Source: Asterias rubens
Lineage: Eukaryota > Echinodermata > Asteroidea > Forcipulatida > Asteriidae
Assembly: GCF_902459465.1 (NCBI RefSeq)
Contig: NC_047077.1
Coordinates: 3,782,001-3,846,000 of the forward strand
Direction: 5' to 3'
DNA: 64,000 nucleotides
The notes beneath the pieces were generated by a model. That model was given only the letters and a program-made list of their open reading frames with translations. It made no database searches and had not been told where the DNA came from. A program made the translations under genes and the position numbers. Of this stretch, positions 23,801 to 32,700 are shown one piece after another; the first letter of the stretch is position 1; each line of letters opens with the position of its first letter.

Positions 23801-26697
23801 TACCGGTTCTCCATTTCATTTCAGACAGCGGCCCTTATCGCTGATCTGCTTGCAATGACAATTGCAATGACAATTGAAAGGTATATGTTTAAATAAAGCC
23901 ACTAGGGGATTGAGGAGATGACTTGATAAAAAGAGTGGTCCACTATACATCTCCCAGATCTTGCTTCACTAGCGATGATCATCAACCATGCCATTGCTGC
24001 CAGTCATTGTTGAAAACATCATGCTGTTGATACCAATAGTGCCTTTGCCATTCACTATGATGACTCAAAGATGTTGCTAACCCATGTTTCAACCGTAACC
24101 CTGGGTATAGTAGCCTTGTCCAAGGCTCTTTATGCAAGCACCGGCCTGCTGCTCTGAATTCATAAACTGCATAAATAACAGTACATAACAGAACTTGATA
24201 CCATGGGGTCGAAGCATGGTTTTCAAGGTTGTTGTACCTCGTACAAACAAAGCCACGATTCGGCCTCGTTGTAACCTCGAAAAGCCATGCTTCGACCCCA
24301 CGATATAAAGTACTGTTATGTATCGTGCGGTATACTATCTATGCAGTTCTTGAATTCAGAGAGGGCTGGTGCTTGCATAAAGAGCCTTGGACAAGGCTAT
24401 GGGTATAGCGACCTCTATCAGACAAATGGGTTGAGATGGAGTTTCCTCCACAATTTATTACTAGGCATAAAAAAATACACTTTTTATTGCCCTTTTGGCT
24501 CAACAATTAAATTCGGAGGATCGGTTGGCCATTTAAAAAAAAATTATTTAACTATTTTTAAAAGATTATGTCAGGCAAGGAAAAAACACAGTATTTACTG
24601 CCGTCAGTGGACCCAAGTAAAATATGCATACTAAATGTCCGGTTTGTATGTTAACCAGCCCTGATGTTTTCACTTTCGCAAAAATTCTCTAAACACATAC
24701 CACATTGTGATCACAATTTACACAACACATGCAGCCAACATCATTTCCAACTACATGCTCTTAGTCTTTGTTAATTGTTACCCGACTCAGCAGCTGCTGT
24801 CATGTGATTGACCGGTCCAAGAGTTCCTGTACGCCCATCCTCCATATAGGCCTTTATGGCATTGTAACTGTCAACAAACCATAAGAACATCAAAACCTGT
24901 GTATTATCGAACTTTGAAAACCTATGAAAAGCACCTTCTTGTTTAAATAAAAAAAAGGAAGTTAGATTTGATGTCAAATAAAATAAAAACACAAGAAAAC
25001 AAATAATAAACGAAAAAATTACCCAACAAAAAAACAGAAACCAACAAAAACAAACTTTTTGTTTTTTACAAACCAATAACAAAAGGGTAGCAACGAGTTC
25101 TTAAATAAGGGAATAAAAGGGTAGCTAGTTCTTAAACGGCCGTTTAAAACCGGCAGGGTCGATGCTGTGTGATAAAGGCCGTCGCCTTCGGCTCGGTTGC
25201 ATCGTCATGCCTGAGACAGTTTCAGGATCCATTCGTGCGCGTATAGTCTTGGTGCAAGACGTTCTCATTTTCCTTTCACACACAGTGCGGCCAACTCACC
25301 GACAGCACCCGCATCGCCGCTAACAAGAAATGTCTTGCACCAAGACTAGCACATAGTATAAAAAAAAACCGGTTACATGTATAAACAGAGCTCCAGCTGG
25401 TCAATATCAACCATTTAAACACCCCCACGTGACGCGCTGTCCACCAATAGGAACAGCGAAACTGTCTGAGGTATTTGTAAATACACTTTACAGAGCCTTT
25501 GTGCTTGTGCACAGATACAAAACGTGCTATAAATGATGGCAATATCTGAGAACAATGTGGTCATGAATATACTCTGAGTAACCAAAATAATAAAGGCCCA
25601 TTTAAAATGTATAAAGTTGACTTACAAGAAGAAGTAGAACCCCCACGACGCTCCAGCTCCCCATATATTAGGTGTGACTCCCTGATACAGTCCTCGCCAG
25701 CCATTTTGTCGGATGATACTTTGGAATGCATCATATATGCTTTGATACCTTGGACGCCCTACGTTCCCATCATTTACTTTAAAACAAATTTCAAACAAAA
25801 ATTTAATCTATTGTCTATTTCAAAAATAAGAAATCAATTAGGAAACATTAATGTGTACACATTAAACAGCTCACAAGATCTTACTCATTCATTGTATGTA
25901 ATTTCCTGATCACAACTTTAAATTTCTTTTTAAAAACAAACCACAACAATCCCCTTGGTATTTGTCAAAGACTAGCCTTCACAGTTGGTGTATCTCAACA
26001 TATGCATAAAATAACAAACCTGTGAAAATTTGAGCTCAATCGGTCATCAAAGTTGCGAGATAATAATGAAAGAAGAAAACACCCTTGTCACATGAAGTTG
26101 TGTGCGTTTAGATGGTTGATTTCGAGACCTCAAGTTCTAAACTCGAGGTCTCGAAATCAAATTCGTGGAAAATTACTTCTTTCTCCAAAACTATGGCACT
26201 TCAGAGGGAGCTGTTTCTCACAATGTTTTATACCACCAACCTCTCCCCATTACTTGTCACCAAGAAAGGTTTTATGCTTATAATTATTTTGAGTAATTAC
26301 CAAAAGTGTCCACTGCCTTTAAATGGTTACATGTGGTCAAGTATGATATAATCAAAATGCCCAGATACAAAGCCATTTTGTTCTGACTTCAGAGGGCCAT
26401 TCCATGCAGTTAAGCATTTTATAACTATTTTATCTGTAACACTAGGTTCACCTTCCAAACTATTAGGAACCAATCCATTCAGCCAGTTCCTTTTTGAAAT
26501 AAAACAACTTGGATAGTTTTTACTGGAAGAGGCTAAGAGGTTGCAGATTTTAATATAATTTCTTGGAAAGGTTTTCAGGGTAAGTAAGTTGTGTATTATT
26601 TATGGCAAGTGTAGCTGGCACTTGGACTAGTGTTCTGTGAACCCAAATACTTTTTTGTACACACGGTGCTCCGTAGGTGTTTAGCATTCCAAGGAAT

Positions 26698-26736
<39 letters not shown>

Positions 26737-27963
26737 GTTTGGGGAGCTAATTATCCTTTCTCACAGCTAAGAGCTGAATTGCAAATGGATTTTGGATAAC
26801 GATTTCACTAAAACTTTGCGATGAGTATACTCATCGTAAAGATTGAATTAGCGATGACAATCTTGCGATGACTTGTTAGTTGCCACAAAGTAAAAGTTCA
26901 TTGCAAATTTATGATACATTGCGCCATTTTGTGCTGAGTTATTAGTGGTATATGTCTGGACGTTTAGTTGGTGCGTTACTTAGAGTAATTGGAGCAGACA
27001 TTTACAGTTGTCAGAAACAAAAACCGTCATTTTCATAATAGATTTTACAAGTTGTAAAATAGTCATCAATCGTCGATGGATTTGAGGTTTGCGATCTCAT
27101 CACAAGTTTGTTAGCGATGATATGATCGCAAATATGGACATTAGTGAAATCGACCCCTGGATGAAGTAACAACTGTTCAATCAACCTCAGTGACAGGAAT
27201 AAGTTTTCCCCCATTAAAGAGTAAAGAGGGAAATTATTGTTTTTTTTCTCATGAACGTACAAAGACAAGAGGGATTAGGGAGTGTGTGTTATATGATAAG
27301 AAGAGAATGGGTTAAAAAGCTTTGTCATTGTTGGTCTAGCCAGTTCTAGTGTCAGGACCGCCTATGTATTAACACATTCACCAACAATTCTTGAATAATA
27401 AGTTTGGATTCACACACAGCTGATAGGCGCAATGACGTCTATTGCACATTTTCTGCTATTTTGTTGGATAGCAGATTTACTCACAAGTCCTTGTCACAAA
27501 TTTTAGCCAACAAAACGTTTGGTAATTGACTTGAGAGTACTGCTGGTTGTTGCGTGTGTACTTTGGTTCGCTTAGCTTCCCTGGGTCGACCCCGCGGTGC
27601 TCACTCGTCTGAGCCCCTGACAAGAGCTACATGTAAACGAACCATCACTCACCCTCTCATATTGACGACACGCACCTTGGGCCAGCCCCAAGTGACCCAC
27701 TCCACAAGCAGGACACTTGGGGCTGACGCGGGTGAGCCCCTGGAATGACGTCAAAGCTGTTTGAACGTACCAGGGGGAGACCGGGTCGACCAAGGGAAGC
27801 TAATCAAACACACCCATTGTTTACCTTGAAATCTGACTTTGATGAGATCCAATGGATGAAGCACAAGTGTTGATAGAATACCCCCACTGATTCCTGCTAG
27901 AAGATGCTCATACTTGAGTTGAGTCCACACAGTAAACACACTTTTTCCAACGTCAGCTGCCAT
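17827..27963 (-). CDS. SLC25A32: Mitochondrial folate/FAD carrier (SLC25 family)
   Basis: Seven exons on the minus strand join in phase: 27963-27825 (ATG), 25776-25626, 24867-24782, 21849-21689, 20038-19922, 18988-18855, 17944-17827 (TGA). The product is 301 aa; human SLC25A32 is about 315. Three mitochondrial carrier repeats carry the signature PLDLIK (37-42), PIWVTK (135-140) and PYQVVR (236-241). The Trp in the second motif is characteristic of the folate/FAD/pyrimidine carrier branch. Other orthologous blocks are [31 protein letters not shown] and [12 protein letters not shown]. It would import folate (and FAD) across the inner mitochondrial membrane. All junctions have GT-AG. The donor of the 18988-18855 exon is present three times in a 64-bp tandem repeat. 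It is transcribed away from Ku80. Confidence 0.96.
18255..18412. repeat. Hairpin repeat related to the one at about 39470-39690
   Basis: The arms AGCGCTTCTGTGTCCCATAT and ATATGGGACGCAGACGTGCT face each other. The flanks contain GTTATCACATAAGTGCGAG and GTATTATAAC. The Ku80-intron copy (39470-39690) shares CTGCGTCCCATATCCA and GATATGAGACGCAGAAGCGC. Confidence 0.7.
18695..18883 (-). repeat. 64-bp tandem repeat (about 3 copies) covering an exon end and its splice donor
   Basis: The unit starts TTTCTGATAACATTTCTTGA on plus. On the minus strand each unit holds 28 nt identical to the end of the SLC25A32 exon (ACACAATCCGACAGACATTTAG) followed by GTAAGACTTC. The exon-proximal copy is the one that keeps the reading frame. 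Confidence 0.93.
19115..19340. repeat. Inverted-repeat element (MITE-like) in a SLC25A32 intron
   Basis: The termini are ATGGACCCTTCCCATGAAAT and ATTTCATGGGAAGGGTCTAT. The interior is GC-rich with CGCGTCTGC/GCAGACGCG pairs. A relative lies near 35105-35390 (GACCCATTG...GGGTCTATACC). Confidence 0.75.
20104..20640 (-). mobile_element. TTAA MITE carrying an internal insertion
   Basis: Flanked by TTAA (20100-20103, 20641-20644). The family sequence is interrupted at about 20443-20610 by roughly 165 bp of unrelated sequence before the end ACAGTGTCCAGTGCCT, making this copy about 537 bp instead of about 370. Confidence 0.82.
20850..21222 (+). repeat. SINE copy (best preserved) in a SLC25A32 intron
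   Basis: B-box GGGTTCGAATCCCC, the central domain ATTGCTTCGTCCTTCGGATG, and a LINE-like tail (AGCGCCTTGAGTACCTTG, TTATTATTATT end). It is inserted in the repeat that is otherwise seen at 17022-17285 and 57190-57640. Confidence 0.8.
21482..21600 (-). mobile_element. Fragment of the TTAA MITE
   Basis: It matches the family from 'CTTGGTGTATCTCAACATATG' to GAAAAAACACCC and then stops. No second terminus is present. Confidence 0.7.
21884..22254 (-). mobile_element. TTAA MITE, near complete, next to a SLC25A32 exon
   Basis: Flanked by TTAA (21880-21883, 22255-22258). The left end AGACACCGGACACCTTTGG and right end CCAATAGTGTCCAGTGCCT are mismatched with each other. It starts 34 bp upstream (on the transcript) of the exon 21849-21689. 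Confidence 0.85.
22560..23840 (-). mobile_element. Degenerate non-LTR retrotransposon relic (R2-like)
   Basis: On the minus strand, frames broken by stops and shifts encode pieces typical of R2/R-element pol. There is [15 protein letters not shown], then [13 protein letters not shown] (the pre-RT GPDGI motif), then an ...ARSVLLPN piece; no YADD-type palm is found. Next comes a cysteine/histidine motif ([20 protein letters not shown]) resembling the CCHC finger before the restriction-like endonuclease. The catalytic RT core seems deleted. It sits in a SLC25A32 intron in the sense direction and is more GC-rich than its surroundings. Family placement is inference. Confidence 0.55.
24096..24412. 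repeat. Foldback element of about 315 bp
   Basis: The long arms are inverse: AGCCTTGTCCAAGGCTCTTT / AAAGAGCCTTGGACAAGGCT at the outside, and GGGGTCGAAGCATGG / CCATGCTTCGACCCC near the centre. No coding capacity. Confidence 0.85.
25083..25535. repeat. Copy of the 'GGGTAGCGACGAG' MITE family
   Basis: The left part has GGGTAGCAACGAGTTCTTAA; the right part has ACACCCCCACGTGACGCGCT and GTCTGAGGTATTTGTAAATAC. The same two ends flank the fuller copy at 41515-41935 in the opposite orientation. Confidence 0.65.
25951..26322 (-). mobile_element. TTAA MITE with a decayed left end
   Basis: The right terminus CCAAAAGTGTCCACTGCCT is followed by TTAA at 26319-26322. The central palindrome is intact (TTTCGAGACCTCAAGTTC..GAGGTCTCGAAA). 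It lies upstream, on the transcript, of the second coding exon of SLC25A32. Confidence 0.8.
26699..26736. repeat. (TAA)n microsatellite
   Basis: About 12 uninterrupted AAT units in the first intron of SLC25A32. Confidence 0.95.
27563..27803. repeat. Inverted-repeat element ending 22 bp from a splice donor
   Basis: The ends AGCTTCCCTGGGTCGACCCC and its near inverse at 27781-27803. The interior has GCCAGCCCCAAGTGACCCAC and CACTTGGGGCTGACGCGGGTG. A second copy is at 58439-58673. This copy lies just inside intron 1 of SLC25A32. Confidence 0.85.
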
Positions 27964-29723
27964 ACTTTGTTCAGAACTTCATCACTGTATACGTTTTAAA
28001 GACAATTTAAGACAAAGTGTTAAATTTCAACCTGAAAGTTCAAACATCTATAAAGTTAAAAAATGTATACCCCCTTCACACATAGACGCCGCTTCTACTA
28101 CGATGGAAAAGTGGCAGAGAGAGTGGTCAATCGTAGACCAAGCGTGGGCCAAACGTGGGAGGATCTCCATAGGCGTGGTTTGGTCAGGGTAGGATCTCCC
28201 AGGTCTGGAAGCTGCATTCTCTCCCCACACTTATTATGAACATGTTCAAAATAAGCGTAGACGGGTTGTAGAAAACAATGAGCTGGAAAAAGTCATGAAC
28301 GCCATTATCGCACAAGCAGTGTGGTAGCATCTTGGTGAGATCGCAGCACTGTCGGCAACCAGTTCGAAGTAGAAAACTACTAGATCGGCATCAATCTAGG
28401 TGTAATCGTATGACAGCGAGTCAGCAACAGTGTTGAGGTAGAAGCAGTACTTTTGTACAAAATAAATATGCATTGAAATGAAATCTCGTGACCCAGAGGG
28501 CCGATCGATCTCAAACTTCTACAGGTTTGTCAGTATATGTAATGGTGGATTACATAAAGTGCTTACACTGCCAGCAACTTTTTTGCTAGCAAAACCAATT
28601 CTGTAATGTTCCTTTTAAAACAATTTAGCTAAATCTTGCGATCAATCAAGTGACTAAAAATAATTTACAATGCATATACACACAAAGAATGAAGATGGTA
28701 GTTCTGTATTATTTGTGGAAATGTGTTTGTCAGTTTGTTTGAGGAAATAATGTGAGTTGAATTGAATTGCTCCATCCATGATTGAATTGAATAAGACTCA
28801 CCAGTGCTCACTGGGGCACTAAATTCTTTTTTTCAAAATTTTGACATTATCGGTCATCTATCTTACTAGATGGCGAGATGACCGATACTCCTAGAACTAT
28901 TGCGGTTTCGTCCGCTATCGTTTTCTGGGGGACGATAGCGGACGAAACCGAAAGAGCTCTAGGACTATGAGTAGTAGGAGAAGATGACTGATAATGTCAA
29001 ACTTTCGAAAAAAGCTAGCGCCCCAGTTACTCAACTGGGTCTAGACTCTAGAAATAGAATTGAATTGAATTTAGTTCAGTATCCAGACTTAGCTTAATTG
29101 GTTGAATGAATAGCACTCTAGACTAAAAACTTAATAAAGCTTTAAAAATACCCAAATCTCAGACAAACGTGTCAAATTTCATAATAATGTGTGTGTGTGC
29201 GAACATATGTCCGGCATTTACAAAGTTTGTAGGCGTAACCTCCCGCCCCAACATCTATCAAAGTATTGATTGGGTGGGCGTTTACAATCTTATTGTGGAG
29301 CCAGATAACACAGGCCAAACAAATACAGCGAATTAAGGACAATGGATTTATTTTTACCACGCACGAATAAAAACTCACACTCTAGTCACGACTTGCAGTC
29401 GTACTCCCATCAGCTGATCAGCAACAGTCGCACGCTTGCTGAAATGGGCGCCGCCATGTTTTTGTGAACTTTTGAGGGCGCTGCACAAACTATTTATTTT
29501 GTTCGCGCGCGCGCGCTTGTTGGGACAGACCCGGACGTGTGTGCACATACGTATGTCGGTACGCAAATTTCAAACTTGCGCGGGTTTCTACTTTTGCGCC
29601 GAGCAGTTTTAGCAATGATAACGACATAACTGCATGCTGAAAACTGACGTTTTATAGCAAGTTCTGTACTTTGTTCCCTGCTTTGACTGATTTACCAATG
29701 TTGTGAACTGTGCATGCAGGATC
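27964..29723. promoter_or_regulatory. Head-to-head intergenic region between SLC25A32 and XRCC5
   Basis: About 1.76 kb separates the two start codons. Near the Ku80 side the sequence becomes GC-rich, with a (CG)n run at about 29504-29516 and GCGCCGCCATGTTT at about 29448, whose inverse contains ATGGCGGC, the core of a YY1-type initiator element. No TATA box is evident. A hairpin repeat occupies 28811-29026. A shared bidirectional promoter is possible but not shown. Confidence 0.4.
28811..29026. repeat. Perfectly paired hairpin element
   Basis: The outer ends CTGGGGC and GCCCCAG, 'TTTTGACATTATCGGTCATCT' with its inverse near 28980, and inner arms GGTTTCGTCCGCTATCGT / ACGATAGCGGACGAAACC around a short loop. 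Confidence 0.8.
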
Positions 29724-32700
29724 ATGGCTGGAAAAGACAAGGTAAAGTTATTACTTGTTTCATTTCCCCGGGCCGCCGCGAAAGGCACTGTGGGTCTGTG
29801 GCCGTGGGGGAGTTATTTATGGAGCTAGTAGTAGTACTAGTAGGACCTGGTGGTGGTGGGGTGACTGCTCTATATTCCGACATCCCTATGTTCCGACACC
29901 CCTATGTTCCGACACCCCTATGTTCCGACACCCTATGTTCCGACACCCCTATGTTCCGATACCCCTATGTTCCGAAACCCCTATGTTCCGACACCCCTAT
30001 GTTCCGATAACTCAACCTATAATCCAACACCCCTATGTTCCGACACCCCTATATTCCCACACCCCTATGTTCCGACACCCCTATGTTCCGACACCCATTT
30101 ATTCTGACAACCAAAACACCCCTATGTTCCGACACCCCTATGTTCCGACAACCTGCACCAACATTTTGTGTTAGCAATTTTTCAAGAAAAACGGTGCGAG
30201 TATAATTTATATGAAAAGTGTTATTCTGCAACTTTGGTTTAGTAAGAAGGGCTGAGTAAATGGGGGGGGGGGGGGGGGTAGGACTTGATTATTTGTTATT
30301 ATTAATCAAATCAGTGAGGTGGTAATTACGATAAACCTTAATAATATTATAATAATGCATTTATAATGCGCCATCTATCTAGTGTACAAGACCCTATTCC
30401 GAGGCGCAGAACAAAAAAACAATACATACAACAAAAAAGAAATGTAGAACATAATACAAAATTATACAATGAATAATCTACTGTCAAGACATGTAACGAG
30501 CTAAGTGTAAGAGGATTTAAATAAATGAGTTTTAAGCAAGTTTTTAAACAATGGAAGAGAACTACAGCGCCTGATGTTATTAGGTAAAGCGTTCCAAAGT
30601 TTAGGAGCACAAGCGGAAAAGGAACGATCGCCATATGATGAGGATGTTCTAGGAATAGTTAAAAGGGACTTAGCAGAAGAACGAAGAGTGCGAGAGGGGG
30701 CATAAGGTACAAGGAGATTTGCAATATAAGACGGAGTCAAGCCGAACTGAGATTTAAATGCAATAAGTAGAATTTTGAACTGAATTCGTTGTCGAATGGG
30801 TAGCCAGTGAAGTTCCTGCAATATAGGTGTAATATGATCATGTTTTTTAGATTTTGTTAAAACACGAGCGGCAGCATTTTGTAAAAGTTGTAGTTTGTGG
30901 AGCTGGTGTTCGGTAACTCCGTATAATAGGGAATAACCATTGTCAAGGCGAGAAGTGACCAAAGAATGAATGATAGTAGCAGCAGTTTTATGTGATAAGG
31001 TTTTTCGAATGGTATTAACAGTTCTTAAGTACATGTAATAGTATGTCGATTGACAGATTCTGCTGACATGTTTATCCATGGATAGTGTGGTATCAAAAAT
31101 AACTCTCAAATTACGCGCACAAGATGAGGCGTGAATAGAGGCACTGTCAACATGGATGTTATGATTAATGATTTTATGGCGTTGATGTTTGGGAGTTATA
31201 ATGAGAAATTCAGTTTTATCATCATTTAGTTTTAGCTTGTTAATTGTCATCCACGACTTAATCTCAGATATGCAGGCTTCGGCACACTGGCGAGCCGATT
31301 CCTCACTATTGGGTTTGTTTAAATCAAATGGTAAATAGAGCTGTGTGTCATCTGCATAGGCATGTACCCGCAAGCCATGTTTACGAGCAATATTGGCAAT
31401 TGGGCCAGCATAGATTGTAAAAAGCAACGGCCCCAGAACTGATCCTTGGGGCACGCCGTAAGGGAGTGGATCAAAGTCAGACAGGACACCAGCAATGTTC
31501 ACTGACTGGGTCCTGTTACTGAGATATGATTGTAGCCACTTCAGAGCTGAGCCCTTGACACCAATTGATGCAAGGCGAGAATAAAGTACGTCATGGTCAA
31601 TGGTGTCAAAAGCTGCAGAAAGATCAAGAAGAATAAGAAATACACCAAATTTATCATCCAGTTCACATAAAATATTATTTTGTACCCTCAATAAAGCTGT
31701 TTCTGTACTGTGGTATTTTCTGTAAGCTGATTGAAAGTGTTCATATAGGTTGTTAGAAGATTAAATGATCAATGAGCTGGCAACCTTCATACTGTCATAC
31801 ATATAAGGTTTATCGCAATTGAATTACCGCCTGACTGATTTTGCTTCCTGTTTTCGGGCCAAAAATAGCTTTTTCTTTGAATAGTCAATAGGACAAAATA
31901 AATGGATCTGGATGCAATATCAATTGATGCCCTAATTTCCTTCCTTAGAAATTAGATTTAGAAGGGTGCTGTGGAACAGTAGTAGCAAGATTCCATCTGG
32001 CCCATTAGCAACAATATAAATCTTATTTTGAACTAGCATCGATAAAAACAAAAAACCTTGTTTTTTGGCCTTATTAAATGATTCTTTGATTTGAATAATA
32101 AAAGTAAAAATTGTCTTTAATTTTTTTTTCAGGAAGCGATAGTGATGTTATTAGATGTTGGTCCATCCATGAATCAAGCACCACAAGGCCACACAACATC
32201 TTTGGAGACCGCTATTGAAATAATGACATTGATACTACAAAGAAAGGCAAGATATTCCTGAATTGTGATATACTCTCTGTTTATTTTAGGATCATAACAA
32301 ACCAAGTTAAAACTGTTTTTTTTCATGGGTTATTGAACTCTGAGACAAGTCGTGATAACGCACAAGTACAGAGTCGATTGTCTGCAGGAAAACGCATTGT
32401 TGTGAAGCTTGCATTAATAACCAGTAGATGTGGTTACATCATCATCAGGTGTCAAATTACTAGAATTTTAGATCTTTGAAAATCAGTATCAAATCAACGA
32501 TAAGAGACATTGGGTTGCCTTTTGCAGAATTATACAACAGTAATATAATAACAATAAATAATAAAGAATATTTGTAAGGCGCCAAAATCCACCAAATAAA
32601 GGTGCTTAAGGCGCACAAGAGTGAATCCTCGCACACTATTAAAGGAAAATCAGTCAAAGAACAACTACAGAATAGACATTAGGTGTTTGTGAACAAAAGC

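Noticed and set aside
29714-30174. Pro/Cys-rich frames (YVPTPLCSD)
   Set aside because: Products of the 16-bp minisatellite, three registers of the same repeat, lying within Ku80 intron 1.
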